DNA of 64,000 nt from Calditrichota bacterium. GTDB lineage: Bacteria > Zhuqueibacterota > JdFR-76 > BMS3Abin05. The position numbers and the translations under genes are program-made. Shown piece after piece: positions 9,726 to 19,087 of the stretch (the first letter of the stretch is position 1; each line of letters starts with the position of its first letter). The notes beneath the pieces are model-generated. The model did no database searches and was not told the origin of the DNA. It saw only the letters and a list, made by a program, of their open reading frames with translations. The stretch covers positions 1-64,000 of the forward strand of contig JAADHR010000127.1 of assembly GCA_013151735.1 (NCBI GenBank). The letters are read 5' to 3'.

Positions 9726-9754
9726 TTGACAAAGTCGTCAAAAAGTATTATAAT
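9726..9754 (+). promoter_or_regulatory. Consensus sigma70 promoter of the division and cell-wall cluster
   Basis: TTGACA (9726-9731) is followed by a 17-bp spacer and TATAAT (9749-9754), a perfect match to the housekeeping consensus. It sits about 55 bp upstream of the mraZ start and should drive the whole mraZ-to-ftsZ run. The 300-bp gap before mraZ holds no other recognisable element. Confidence 0.85.
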
Positions 9755-9760
9755 TGTTCC

Positions 9761-9808
9761 ATAGGAATAAAAAGGTGTAAATAGGAAAATATAGGAAGGC
9801 AATAGGAG
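9761..9808 (+). promoter_or_regulatory. Probable MraZ operator: five GG-centred boxes with a 10-bp period
   Basis: Directly downstream of the -10 are ATAGGAATAA (9761), AAAGGTGTAA (9771), ATAGGAAAAT (9781), ATAGGAAGGC (9791) and AATAGGAGAA (9801). The GG dinucleotides fall at 9764, 9774, 9784, 9794 and 9805. E. coli MraZ represses its own promoter by binding short G-rich repeats spaced one helical turn apart, so this array is the expected kind of target. The last boxes overlap the ribosome binding site, which would couple repression to initiation. Confidence 0.65.
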
Positions 9809-9809
9809 A

Positions 9810-10223
9810 ATGTCCTATCTTTTTGGAAATGCGGCAACCACCGTGGACGACAAGGGTCGTCTGAGCCTTCCTGCTATTTTCCGAAACGCCATTGATGAGA
9901 AGATTCGCGATAAATTATTTCTCACCTTGGGGCACGACAACAGTTTTTACGGGTATCCCCTGGACGAGTGGGAAAAAATAATTGAACGAAACCGCTTAAA
10001 AGATTACGATGATCCGCAGGTTCGATTACGGATTCGACAAATGGCCACCAATTTTGATGTTGTAAAAATAGACAAGCAGGGGAGAATTTACCTGCCCGCG
10101 CATTTAATGCAAAAAGCGGGAATCCAGAAAGAGGTGTTGATCCTGGGTACGGTCGACAAAATGGAATTCTGGAATCCTCAAACCTATCAAGCGTATGTAA
10201 GCGAAAATCTGGCTGCAGATTAA
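9810..10223 (+). CDS. mraZ: Transcriptional regulator MraZ
   Basis: This 137-residue protein has two SpoVT/AbrB-like repeats. The first is around residues 9-25 (TTVDDKGRLSLP) and the second around 83-105 (VVKIDKQGRIYLP). This is the signature DxKGR-x-x-xP duplication of MraZ. MraZ forms a ring that binds direct repeats upstream of its own gene and represses the dcw operon; it is antagonised by RsmH, whose gene follows. Its length is normal for the family. The start at 9810 is supported by AGGAAGG at 9793-9799 and by the N-terminus matching other MraZ proteins. Confidence 0.95.
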   Translation: MSYLFGNAATTVDDKGRLSLPAIFRNAIDEKIRDKLFLTLGHDNSFYGYPLDEWEKIIERNRLKDYDDPQVRLRIRQMATNFDVVKIDKQGRIYLPAHLMQKAGIQKEVLILGTVDKMEFWNPQTYQAYVSENLAAD

Positions 10224-10480
10224 GATATCGAATTCGAATAAAAAAATCAAGATTAAATGCAGGGACCATGACGACAACGGAATTATTGGCATTACGAAAG
10301 CATTCAAAGGAGTGGACTCGCACTCATCCGTTGTGGAACCACCTCAGTTTGTCTGATTTTACGCTGGCCAGAGCTCAGTATTCACAGGAAATGGCACTGG
10401 AAAGTTCAATTCATGTCAGTACGGGAATGCTTTTCGACATTCAACTGGATGGCCATTCTGCGGGAAAGGGGTATTATCAA

Positions 10481-11431
10481 TTGTCAGAAAAATCGATAAA
10501 ATATGCCTCCAATTACCACGTTCCTGTTTTGCTGAAGCATGTTCTGCATTCACTCATTACGGATCCTTCGGGACTTTATATCGACGGAACTCTGGGAGGG
10601 GGCGGGCACGCCGAAGGAATTCTTGAGCGTTTATCGACCGGAGGAAAACTTATCGGCATCGACCGGGATGCGGATGCCATTGCGTTTTCACGAAAGCGTC
10701 TGGGCCGGTTTGGAAATCAGGTTCTCCTTCGCCAGGCAAATTATGATGAATTGGAAGCGGTTCTTCGGGAAAGCGGGTGGTCCGGCGTAGACGGCATTCT
10801 CCTGGATCTGGGAATTTCCTCGTTCCAGCTGGACGAAGGTCGGCGGGGCTTCAGCTATTTGAATCCGGGTCCCCTGGATATGCGGATGGATGTTTCCGAC
10901 AGGTTGAGTGCCTTTGAGGTTGTAAATACCTATTCGTATAACGATCTGAAGCGGATTTTCAAGGCGTACGGCGAGGAACGACAAGCCGGTCGGATTGCAA
11001 TGGCCATCCTGAAGGCGCGGGAAAATGAAAGCATTCGGACGACGGACGAACTGGCCCAAATTGTTGGCAGAATGGTTTCTCCCGTTCATCGAAACAAGGT
11101 CCTGTCCCGCATTTTTCAGGCCATTCGCATTGAGGTCAATCAGGAACTGAATCATCTGGAAAATGCGTTGTCACAGGCGGTTCGGGTATTGAAACCGGGC
11201 GGACGGTTGGTGGTTATCAGTTACCATTCGCTGGAGGATCGTCTGGTCAAGCATTTTTTCAGAAAAATGGCCCAACCCTGTGAGTGTCCGCCCGAATTGC
11301 CGATTTGTTCCTGTGAAGAAGAACCGACGCTGAAAATACTGACGCGGAAGCCGGTTGAGCCGACGGCCGAGGAAAAAATACGCAATCCCCGGTCACGGAG
11401 TGCCAAACTGCGGGTTGCGGAAAAATGTTGA
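10481..11431 (+). CDS. rsmH: 16S rRNA (cytosine(1402)-N4)-methyltransferase RsmH (MraW)
   Basis: This enzyme methylates N4 of C1402 in 16S rRNA using S-adenosylmethionine. The conserved core starts NYHVPVLL, followed by the SAM loop DGTLGGGGH (about residues 35-43), LDLGISSFQLD, and the C-terminal SYHSLEDR and RSRSAKLR motifs. I chose TTG 10481, which follows AAAGGGG by about nine bases and gives 316 residues, the usual family size. The frame stays open upstream to ATG 10268. That start would add 71 residues that match nothing I recognise in the family. It follows mraZ, the standard order. Confidence 0.9.
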   Translation: MSEKSIKYASNYHVPVLLKHVLHSLITDPSGLYIDGTLGGGGHAEGILERLSTGGKLIGIDRDADAIAFSRKRLGRFGNQVLLRQANYDELEAVLRESGWSGVDGILLDLGISSFQLDEGRRGFSYLNPGPLDMRMDVSDRLSAFEVVNTYSYNDLKRIFKAYGEERQAGRIAMAILKARENESIRTTDELAQIVGRMVSPVHRNKVLSRIFQAIRIEVNQELNHLENALSQAVRVLKPGGRLVVISYHSLEDRLVKHFFRKMAQPCECPPELPICSCEEEPTLKILTRKPVEPTAEEKIRNPRSRSAKLRVAEKC

Positions 11432-11448
11432 GAATGTGAGACAATCAA

Positions 11449-11868
11449 ATGCCAATACGCGCAAAGAAACGCCGCACCGTCAAACGAAAGGTAACCAAAC
11501 GTCATCTTTCCTGGAAAATGACGTGGATTGTGGCTCTGGTAACCCTTTTATTCCTGGGCCATCTGTGGCAAAAAGACACCATTAAACGTTCGCTCAAGAA
11601 GATTCACACGAATAAGCGGATCATTGCGAATTTGGAGGATGAAAACAAGCAGTTGCGAGCCAAAATCACGCAATTGACCAGTGCCGGCTGGATTGAGCGG
11701 ATTGCCCGGGAGCGGCTCGGGCTGAGTGATCCCGATCACGAGCCGATTCTTCTGGGGTATTCTCCGGCATTTGAAAAAGAAAATAAGGCTCTGGCGTCAG
11801 ACAATTCTCGCAAAAAATTTGCGCAACAAGAGGTTCCAGCGAAAATTGCACAGCTCCTTTCAAAATAG
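11449..11868 (+). CDS. ftsL: Cell division protein FtsL (septum formation initiator type)
   Basis: This 139-residue bitopic protein has a basic cytoplasmic N-terminus (residues 1-22, many Lys/Arg), one membrane helix at about 24-42, then a heptad-rich coiled coil from about 45 to 80 (IIANLEDENKQLRAKI). A short conserved segment (WIERIARERLGL) follows. That layout, and the location between rsmH and ftsI, is diagnostic of FtsL, which pairs with FtsB/DivIC and FtsQ in the divisome to activate FtsWI. The tail after residue 100 is hydrophilic and variable. Confidence 0.85.
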   Translation: MPIRAKKRRTVKRKVTKRHLSWKMTWIVALVTLLFLGHLWQKDTIKRSLKKIHTNKRIIANLEDENKQLRAKITQLTSAGWIERIARERLGLSDPDHEPILLGYSPAFEKENKALASDNSRKKFAQQEVPAKIAQLLSK

Positions 11869-11964
11869 AAGAATGTGCCACCGCACCTGTTGTGTTGTTT
11901 TCAACGATTCATTATTGAAACTTTTTTACACATCAACTGAAACATTGGGTGGTCGACACATAAA

Positions 11965-14073
11965 ATGGAACAGTCAAGAAAATCTCGAAAAATTATCTTT
12001 GTCTGGATTGGACTGGCGATTTTCGCTTATGGGATTCTTTTATCCCGTTTTTTCACGATTCAGGTTATTTCCCGCCAAAAGTACAGTGAAATTCGAAAGA
12101 ATAAATCTCGTGTAAAAGTGACGCTAAAGGGGGAAAGGGGGCTGATTCTTGATCGAAATTTGTCCGTTTTGGCAGACAATGTTTACCGCTATTCTCTGGG
12201 TGCAGACCTTTCCAAAATCAGAGATCGTGAGAAATTAGCCACTCTTTTTGCCCGAGCAACGCATCAACCCCCTCGAACCATTTTAAGAAAACTTCGTCCC
12301 AAACGGGGTTTCGTTTATCTTGCAAGAGATATTCAGAAAGAAGAAATTGAGAACTGGGAATTGCCCAGCCGGGAAGAAGAGCCCGGTTTTCAGACCATCC
12401 GGGAAAACAGGAGAATTTACCCGTTTAATCAGGCCGGGGCGTCGATTATTGGATTTACAAATGTTGATAATCAGGGGATGAACGGCGTTGAAGGAATGTA
12501 CAACACCATTCTGCAAGGTGAAGACGGCTGGAAATATTTTCGAATGGATGCCCTCAGTCATCTTTCGCCGGGGCTCAATCTTCCTGAAAAACCGGCCACA
12601 CGCGGAGAAACACTGATTCTTTCGTTAAACATGAATTACCAGATGATTGCAGAGGAAGAACTGGAACAGGGAGTGGTTGAAAACAAAGCACGCAGCGGGA
12701 CGATTGTTATGCTCGATCCCAAAACCGGTGAGGTTCTGGCCATGGCGACCTATCCCGGATTCAATCCCAATAAATATCGGGATTATGATGTCAGCCGCTA
12801 TAAAAACCGCGCCATCACAGATGTGTACGAACCGGGGTCAACATTTAAGATTGTTACCGCCGCCGCCGCGTTGAGAAGCAGACGATTTAAATTGAATGAC
12901 ACGATCTTCTGTGAAAAGGGACGATACAAAATGGGCGGGGTCTCTATCCGCGACCACAAACCGTTTGGAAATTTGACCTTCAAGGAGGTTATTGAACACT
13001 CCAGTAATATCGGAGTCGCAAAAATTGCCAGGGCGATCGGAAAAAAGCGGGTCTTTGACATGGCGCGGGCCTTCGGATTCGGAAACCGGACCGGCATTGA
13101 TTTGCCGGGGGAAGCCAGCGGCCGTTTGAGGAATGCCACTTTTTGGAGCAAGTCGGATGCTACGCGTATTCCTATTGGGTACAGTGTGTCGATTACGACG
13201 CTTCAACTGGCCAATGCGTATGCGGCGGTGGCGAACGGCGGCTACCTGCTCCGGCCTCACGTGGTGAAACTGGTGCTTAATTCGGATGGAGATACGATTC
13301 GGGAGGTGAAAGCCGACACCATTCGCCGGGTTCTGTCGGCGCAAACCGCCCGATTGCTGACTACCATTTTTAAGGGGGTTGTAAAGGTGGGCACGGGGAG
13401 GCGGGCGGCGCTGAAAAATGTGGCCATTGCCGGGAAAACGGGGACGGCCCAAAAATACGATCCGGTACGCCGCCGCTATTCGCGAAAACGCTACGTTGCG
13501 TCCTTTGTGGGGTACGTGCCCGCGGACGATCCCAAAATTGTGTGTGCCGTGGTTATCAACGAGCCCCGGGAAAAGTATTACGGCGGCGAGGTGGCTGCAC
13601 CCATTTTCAGAAAAATTATGCAGCGGATTGTGGATTCCGTGGACAGGGGGCTGCCGCTCGGTTCCGTTGCGCAGGCCACAAATCAAAAAAAAGCGGGATG
13701 GACGTCTGTTCCGGATGTGCAGTTTATGGCTTATTCACGGGCAAAAGCCATTCTTGAAAAAGCCGGGTTGAAAATTGCCGCGGCCACTCACGGGAATTTT
13801 GTTGTTAAGCAAAATCCTGCTCCCGAACATTTGGTAAAACGTGGCTCTCTTGTTTCCGTGACACTGGAGAATCAAAAGGCCCTTTCAACCAGCCAGGATG
13901 CCGATGTTCCCGATGTCCGCGGACTGAGCCTCAGGCAGGCCGTTGCCAGACTGGCTTCGTTCGGTTACGATGTACGAATTGAGGGAACGGGTTTTGTCAT
14001 TGGACAATCGGTCGTAAAATCAAAGAAAAAGATCTGTAAAATTACGTGTAAACCGCGCATCAATACAGGGTGA
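11965..14073 (+). CDS. ftsI: Septal peptidoglycan transpeptidase FtsI/PBP with two PASTA domains
   Basis: This 702-residue class B penicillin-binding protein has a signal-anchor helix at about residues 10-32, a dimerisation/pedestal domain, and then a transpeptidase domain. The active-site motifs are S292-TFK, S346-S-N and K491-TG. Two PASTA repeats follow (about 570-635 and 640-702; the second begins VPDVRGLSLRQAV). PASTA tails are usual in SpoVD/PBP2x-type enzymes and absent from E. coli FtsI. It cross-links septal peptidoglycan with the glycosyltransferase FtsW, whose gene is in the same cluster. The 136 bp after it hold no murE, which normally comes next. Confidence 0.93.
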   Translation: MEQSRKSRKIIFVWIGLAIFAYGILLSRFFTIQVISRQKYSEIRKNKSRVKVTLKGERGLILDRNLSVLADNVYRYSLGADLSKIRDREKLATLFARATHQPPRTILRKLRPKRGFVYLARDIQKEEIENWELPSREEEPGFQTIRENRRIYPFNQAGASIIGFTNVDNQGMNGVEGMYNTILQGEDGWKYFRMDALSHLSPGLNLPEKPATRGETLILSLNMNYQMIAEEELEQGVVENKARSGTIVMLDPKTGEVLAMATYPGFNPNKYRDYDVSRYKNRAITDVYEPGSTFKIVTAAAALRSRRFKLNDTIFCEKGRYKMGGVSIRDHKPFGNLTFKEVIEHSSNIGVAKIARAIGKKRVFDMARAFGFGNRTGIDLPGEASGRLRNATFWSKSDATRIPIGYSVSITTLQLANAYAAVANGGYLLRPHVVKLVLNSDGDTIREVKADTIRRVLSAQTARLLTTIFKGVVKVGTGRRAALKNVAIAGKTGTAQKYDPVRRRYSRKRYVASFVGYVPADDPKIVCAVVINEPREKYYGGEVAAPIFRKIMQRIVDSVDRGLPLGSVAQATNQKKAGWTSVPDVQFMAYSRAKAILEKAGLKIAAATHGNFVVKQNPAPEHLVKRGSLVSVTLENQKALSTSQDADVPDVRGLSLRQAVARLASFGYDVRIEGTGFVIGQSVVKSKKKICKITCKPRINTG

Positions 14074-14209
14074 ACTTCCTTCATTTTTCTGTGTTGAATA
14101 ATTTGTCAGGATCGACAAAGGGTGTTGGTAACGCGTGTCGGCGGCTTTGAGAGTTACCCTTCATTGCCCGCTGATGGAGCAGAAATCAATTTTTTTCGGA
14201 AAAAGGTGA

Positions 14210-15616
14210 ATGAATTTATCCATACAAGAGGTTCAGCGCGCAACAGGGGGCCGGCTTTTTCATATTTCCAAAAAGGCGCTCGGAAAACCCGTGCACGCCG
14301 TGGTCATTGATTCACGAAAAGTGGAGCCGGGTGATCTGTTTTTTGCTTTACGAGGGGAGCGCCACGATGCTCACACTTTCTTGGATGCTGTTTTTCGCGT
14401 ACCGGACGTAACGGCGGTGGTTGACCAGAAAGGGTTTGAGAAGCAGGGGGGACGGCTTTCCGGACGGATGATTGTGGTTCAGGATACGCTGGAGGCCCTG
14501 CAAAATGTGAGTGCATTTTACCGGAGAAAATTCACTCTTCCAGTACTGGCTGTTACCGGATCGAATGGAAAAACCACAACCAAGGAAATGATTGCAGCCG
14601 TTTTGGGAGAAGGCTACCGTGTCGTAAAAAATTCCGGTAATTTGAACAATCACATTGGGGTGCCCTTAACGCTCTTTGAAATTGATCCGGGAACGGAGTT
14701 TGCCGTCGTTGAAATGGGTGCCAATCATTTTGGCGAGATTGCCCGTCTGTGTGAGATTGCCGACCCGGATTGGGGTCTGGTGACCAATGTGGGGAATGCC
14801 CATCTGGAGTATTTTGGCAGCCTTCACGATGTGGCCCGTGCCAAAGGAGAGCTGTTTACCTATTTATCCAGGAAGAATGGACTGGGTTTTATCAATCAGG
14901 ATGATCCTTTGGTTCGGGAAATAGCCCGGGTGTTACCCCAAAAACGTTCCTTTGGGTTGACCCCGGATGCAGATGTGCAGGGTGAATTTCTGTCGCTGGA
15001 TGATCGGGGTCAGGCGGTGTTCCGTGTCAATGGCGAAACGATTCATCTCCGCGTGGCGGGAATTCATCAGGTTTCGAATGCTCTGGCAGCGGCGGCAGTG
15101 GGTGTGCACGCCGGGTTGTCCCTTCGGCAGATTAAACAGGCTCTGGAAGCCTTTACAGGCGTGGGGAAACGGATGGAACTCTTGGAGCTGGGGGACATCC
15201 TGGTTCTCAACGACACCTACAATGCCAATTTGAATTCTATGGAATATGGGCTGAAAACCCTGGCCCATATTCGGCATCAGCGCGGGGGGCGGTCATTTGC
15301 GGTCCTGGCCGATATGCTGGAGCTGGGGCCTAAAAGTGAGGAGCAGCATGGTTTGGTCGGCGAAATCGCGGCCGAAATGGGAACCGATTTTCTGTTGACT
15401 TTTGGAGAGGAGGCGCGTGCCATTCACAAGGCCGCACTCGAAAAAGGCCTGGTTCATGCCTATCATTTTGAAGAAAAAGAGGACCTGGAGAATTTTCTTC
15501 AGGCCTACCTGAGGGGTGGTGATCTGGTGTTGGTAAAGGGTTCCAGGGGAATGGAAATGGAAACGATCGTTCGGTTTTTGAAGGATCGCTACGCAAACCA
15601 TTCACCCGAGAAATAA
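14210..15616 (+). CDS. murF: UDP-N-acetylmuramoyl-tripeptide--D-alanyl-D-alanine ligase
   Basis: MurF adds D-Ala-D-Ala to the UDP-MurNAc-tripeptide in the cytoplasm, using ATP. The 468-residue protein has the N-terminal MurF-type UDP-binding domain (VVIDSRKVEPGDLFFAL), the Mur ligase P-loop TGSNGKTTT (116-124), the central motif NLNNHIGVPLTL and the C-terminal NDTYNANLNSM. NDTYNANP-type sequence is specific for MurF and excludes MurC, D or E. The start ATG 14210 follows GGAAAAAGG. It ends 10 bp before mraY. Confidence 0.93.
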   Translation: MNLSIQEVQRATGGRLFHISKKALGKPVHAVVIDSRKVEPGDLFFALRGERHDAHTFLDAVFRVPDVTAVVDQKGFEKQGGRLSGRMIVVQDTLEALQNVSAFYRRKFTLPVLAVTGSNGKTTTKEMIAAVLGEGYRVVKNSGNLNNHIGVPLTLFEIDPGTEFAVVEMGANHFGEIARLCEIADPDWGLVTNVGNAHLEYFGSLHDVARAKGELFTYLSRKNGLGFINQDDPLVREIARVLPQKRSFGLTPDADVQGEFLSLDDRGQAVFRVNGETIHLRVAGIHQVSNALAAAAVGVHAGLSLRQIKQALEAFTGVGKRMELLELGDILVLNDTYNANLNSMEYGLKTLAHIRHQRGGRSFAVLADMLELGPKSEEQHGLVGEIAAEMGTDFLLTFGEEARAIHKAALEKGLVHAYHFEEKEDLENFLQAYLRGGDLVLVKGSRGMEMETIVRFLKDRYANHSPEK

Positions 15617-15626
15617 GGACGCGCCC

Positions 15627-16715
15627 ATGTTTTATCACCTTTTGTACCCGTTGAAATCGTTCTATTTTGGGTTTAACTTATTTAAATATATTACATTTCG
15701 TTCGGCGCTTGCGGCGGTTACGGCTCTTCTCATCAGTTTTTTGGTGGGGCCCTGGATCATCCGACTGCTCCGGCGGTATCAAATCGGGGAAGAAATCCGG
15801 GCGGACGGCCCCGAATGGCATCAAAAAAAGAAGGGCACTCCCACAATGGGAGGGGTGATTATTTTAATTGCCGTTTTAGTTCCTACTCTGCTTTTTGCCC
15901 GGCTGGACACGATTTTTACCCAGCTCATCGTACTGGCTACACTGTGGATGGGAGGAATCGGATTCTTGGACGATTATCTCAAAGTGATCAAGAAAAAACC
16001 CAAGGGCCTGGTGGGCCGGTACAAACTCGCAGGGCAGTTTATTCTGGGGACGGTTATCGGAATTATCGTGCTCAAGTCGTCCGTTTTTGCAGGAGTCAAC
16101 ACAAAAACATTTTTGCCGTTTTTTAAGAATTATATGCTGGATTTTGGATGGCTCTACGTTCCCATGGTCATTTTTGTGATTGCCGGGACGTCGAATTCCG
16201 TCAATTTAACCGACGGCCTGGATGGACTGGCCATTGGCCTGGTCGGAATCGCGGTTATGGCGTGGGCGGCGATCAGCTACATCAGCGGCCGGGTGGATTT
16301 TTCGAGCTATTTGAATATTACGTATTTGCCGGGAGCCGGAGAACTCACCGTTTTTTGTGCCTCGGCCATTGGGGCGGCTCTCGGCTTTCTCTGGTATAAT
16401 TCGAATCCGGCCGAAGTGTTTATGGGCGATACCGGCTCGCTGGCGCTGGGAAGTGCTCTGGGAACACTGGCGATTCTCACAAAAAAGGAATTGCTTTTAA
16501 TTATCATTGGCGGTGTTTTTGTGGTTGAGAGTCTGTCCGTAATTTTGCAGGTGTTGTCGTTCCGTTACCGCGGCGGAAAACGAATTTTTAAGATGGCACC
16601 CATTCACCATCATTACGAAATGCTGGGCTGGCCGGAACAGAAAGTTGTGGTGCGGTTCTGGATCATCGGAATTATGCTGCTGCTGTTGAGTTTGACCACA
16701 TTTAAAGTGCGGTAA
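15627..16715 (+). CDS. mraY: Phospho-N-acetylmuramoyl-pentapeptide transferase MraY
   Basis: MraY transfers phospho-MurNAc-pentapeptide to undecaprenyl phosphate, making lipid I at the inner membrane. The 362-residue polytopic protein shows HQKKKGTPTMGG (from H65), the catalytic region NLTDGLDGLAIG near residue 195, MGDTGSLALG, and the HHHYEMLGW loop typical of the family. The length matches E. coli MraY (360). The start follows AAGGA. ftsW begins 10 bp downstream, so the murD gene that usually sits between them is missing. Confidence 0.96.
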   Translation: MFYHLLYPLKSFYFGFNLFKYITFRSALAAVTALLISFLVGPWIIRLLRRYQIGEEIRADGPEWHQKKKGTPTMGGVIILIAVLVPTLLFARLDTIFTQLIVLATLWMGGIGFLDDYLKVIKKKPKGLVGRYKLAGQFILGTVIGIIVLKSSVFAGVNTKTFLPFFKNYMLDFGWLYVPMVIFVIAGTSNSVNLTDGLDGLAIGLVGIAVMAWAAISYISGRVDFSSYLNITYLPGAGELTVFCASAIGAALGFLWYNSNPAEVFMGDTGSLALGSALGTLAILTKKELLLIIIGGVFVVESLSVILQVLSFRYRGGKRIFKMAPIHHHYEMLGWPEQKVVVRFWIIGIMLLLLSLTTFKVR

Positions 16716-16725
16716 GAAAGAAGGC

Positions 16726-17880
16726 ATGCGAGAGGAATCCAAAAAATACTTGTATCTGGCAGCGCTCACATTTGCCCTTATTTGTATGGGACTTGTAATG
16801 GTGTACAGCGCCAGCCACCCGATTGCCAGTCAAAAATACGGGAATTCCAGTTTTTTCCTGCTGCGTCACTTTGTCCGGTTGATTATCGGATTTGTGTTAA
16901 TGGCGATCGGTATGGCGGTTCCATATCAAAATTGGGCAAAATTCGGCCGCGTGTTGATCCTGCTCTCGTTTGCACTTTTGCTTCTGGTGCTGATTCCCAG
17001 TCCCTACCGCCTGACCATTAATTATGCGCACCGCTGGCTCAGGATCGGCGGGCTCCAATTTCAACCGGTGGATTTTGTGCGCCTTTTTGTGATTTTTTAC
17101 CTGGCCGATGTTCTCTCGCGAAAAGAGGCGCTTTTGGGGCGGTTTAAAGAAGGACTCCTGCCTCAACTGATCGTACTGGGCATTCTTCTGGGAATGATTA
17201 TGCTTCAACCGGACCTGGGATCGACGCTCATTCTGGCAATTATTATTGGTATTTTGTTTATCACCGGGGGCATTCCCCTCAAATTTTTGGCGCCGTTTGC
17301 AGGAATTGTTCCGCTTGGGTTCCTTCTCATGCACGATTACCAGCGGTTGAGAATCATCAAATTTGTAAACTCTGTGATTCACGGGGAACCCGTATCGTAC
17401 CAGGTAGCTCAATCTCTGGTTGGTTTGGGAAAAGGCGGCTTTGTGGGGGTCGGGCTGGATAACAGCACGCAAAAATTGCACTTTTTGCCCGAGCCCTTTT
17501 CAGATTTTATCATTTCCATTCTTGGGGAAGAATTTGGGTTCTTGGGTATTCTGGTTGTACTAACCATCATTTTGGTTGTAATTATTATGGGCTACCGCAT
17601 TGCCCTGCGGGCCTCTACCAAAGAGGGGATGCTTATGGCCGTTGGCATTACATCCACAATTGCGTTGTACACCTTTGTTAATGCCGGTGTGGCAACCAGT
17701 TTGCTGCCCACCAAGGGGCTCCCCATGCCATTTATCAGTTACGGCGGGAGTTTTCAGATTTCCATTCTCTGGGGGATAGGTATTTTGATGAATATTATGA
17801 AGCAGTCTTCAGATGTTGAAGAAGTGGCTCCCGAAAGAGGCCGGATATTCCGGCCCCGGGCAGCCTGGGTACAAAAATGA
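16726..17880 (+). CDS. ftsW: SEDS-family lipid II polymerase FtsW
   Basis: This 384-residue protein with about ten membrane helices belongs to the SEDS glycosyltransferases, which polymerise lipid II into glycan strands. It shows the family motifs GLVMVYSAS near residue 22, MLQPDLGST in the middle, and PFISYGGSF near the C-terminus. Its place next to mraY and murG, and the nearby ftsI, indicates FtsW rather than RodA. The stop overlaps the murG start by four bases (ATGA at 17877-17880), implying translational coupling. Confidence 0.92.
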   Translation: MREESKKYLYLAALTFALICMGLVMVYSASHPIASQKYGNSSFFLLRHFVRLIIGFVLMAIGMAVPYQNWAKFGRVLILLSFALLLLVLIPSPYRLTINYAHRWLRIGGLQFQPVDFVRLFVIFYLADVLSRKEALLGRFKEGLLPQLIVLGILLGMIMLQPDLGSTLILAIIIGILFITGGIPLKFLAPFAGIVPLGFLLMHDYQRLRIIKFVNSVIHGEPVSYQVAQSLVGLGKGGFVGVGLDNSTQKLHFLPEPFSDFIISILGEEFGFLGILVVLTIILVVIIMGYRIALRASTKEGMLMAVGITSTIALYTFVNAGVATSLLPTKGLPMPFISYGGSFQISILWGIGILMNIMKQSSDVEEVAPERGRIFRPRAAWVQK

Positions 17881-18995
17881 AAACGGCCTCGCAAAAACGA
17901 TTTCGATTTGACATAGCCGGTGGCGGAACCGGGGGGCATCTTTTCCCGGCGATGGCCATTGCCCATGAAATCAAGCGGAGACTTCCGGAAGCGGAAATTA
18001 CGTTCTGGGGAACCAAGCGGGGGATTGAAGCGAAGATTTTGCCGACAACCGATTATTCGCTGGAATTCATTCCGGTGCGCGGATTTCAAAGGCGGCTCAG
18101 TTTCGGAAATGTGCTTTTCCCGTTTGATTTGAGTGCCAGTCTGATGAAGGTCTTCCGGGTGCTGCTTTCGAAGCGTCCGAAAGCCGTCATCGGCACGGGG
18201 GGATACGTCAGCGGTCCGGTGGCATTTGTGGCCTGGCTGCTGTGGATTCCGGTTTTTATTCAGGAACAGAACAGCTATCCGGGGGCTACTACACGGCTGC
18301 TTGCCCGAATAGCCAGGCGTGTTTACATCGCCTTCGAGGTTTCAAAAGAATATTTTGCGAACCGCGACAAACTGCAAGTCACCGGCAATCCCGTGCGGGC
18401 CGATATTCACCGCGCAGACCGGAACGAGGCCTTTCGTCGATTTGGTTTTTCGCCGGACCAGCCGGTTCTCTTTGTTTTTGGGGGAAGTCAGGGGGCGCGC
18501 CGAATCAATCAGTTGCTGGCAGCCATTTTACCGGATTTGCTCGAGGAAACACCCGTGCAGATTTTGTGGGCCACAGGCCCTCATGATTTTGAGGAGATTC
18601 GGGAAAAAGTCGGCACAAATGACCGGGTGAAATTATTTGATTTTATACAGGATATGCCGTCTGCCTATGCCGTTTCATCGCTGGTTATTTCCAGGGCGGG
18701 AGCCACTACGCTGGCTGAACTGGCTGCCTGCGGCTTGCCGTCGGTCTTGATCCCGTACCCTTTTGCAACGGGCGGTCATCAGGTTTTCAATGCCAGAAGT
18801 TTTGAATCGGAGGGTGCCGCGGTTTGTCTGCTGGAAAAGGATCTCACGCCGGAATCCCTGAAAAGAACTCTTCAGGAGCTGCTTAGGGATCCGGAGAAAT
18901 TGAAAAGAATGGGACGATCGGCCCAAAAACTGGCGAAAGCAGATGCGGCAAAAAGAATCGTGGACGATATTTTTACGGAGTTGAAAATCGAATAA
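17877..18995 (+). CDS. murG: Lipid II synthase MurG (GlcNAc transferase)
   Basis: MurG adds GlcNAc from UDP-GlcNAc to lipid I, giving lipid II, on the cytoplasmic face of the membrane. The 372-residue GT-B protein has the N-terminal glycine-rich loop GGGTGGHLFPA (15-25), GTGGYVSGP, QEQNSYPG, the second domain start GGSQGARRIN, and the UDP-GlcNAc site SRAGATTLAEL plus the ATGGHQ loop. All motifs are intact. It is coupled to ftsW by ATGA overlap. Downstream, in place of murC, there is a 169-bp gap containing a dispersed repeat. Confidence 0.96.
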   Translation: MKTASQKRFRFDIAGGGTGGHLFPAMAIAHEIKRRLPEAEITFWGTKRGIEAKILPTTDYSLEFIPVRGFQRRLSFGNVLFPFDLSASLMKVFRVLLSKRPKAVIGTGGYVSGPVAFVAWLLWIPVFIQEQNSYPGATTRLLARIARRVYIAFEVSKEYFANRDKLQVTGNPVRADIHRADRNEAFRRFGFSPDQPVLFVFGGSQGARRINQLLAAILPDLLEETPVQILWATGPHDFEEIREKVGTNDRVKLFDFIQDMPSAYAVSSLVISRAGATTLAELAACGLPSVLIPYPFATGGHQVFNARSFESEGAAVCLLEKDLTPESLKRTLQELLRDPEKLKRMGRSAQKLAKADAAKRIVDDIFTELKIE

Positions 18996-19087
18996 GCGCC
19001 CTATTCCAGGGCGGAATTGGATCAGATTTTTTGCAGAGAGGCGTTTTTCTGATTGACGTTTAAGAGCGATTCAAATCACAAAAATTA

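Noticed and set aside
12838-13686. 282-codon minus-strand ORF opposite ftsI
   Set aside because: It lies wholly inside ftsI, whose motifs are intact. Its translation is His/Arg/Asn-rich with no recognisable domain. It is a codon-bias shadow.
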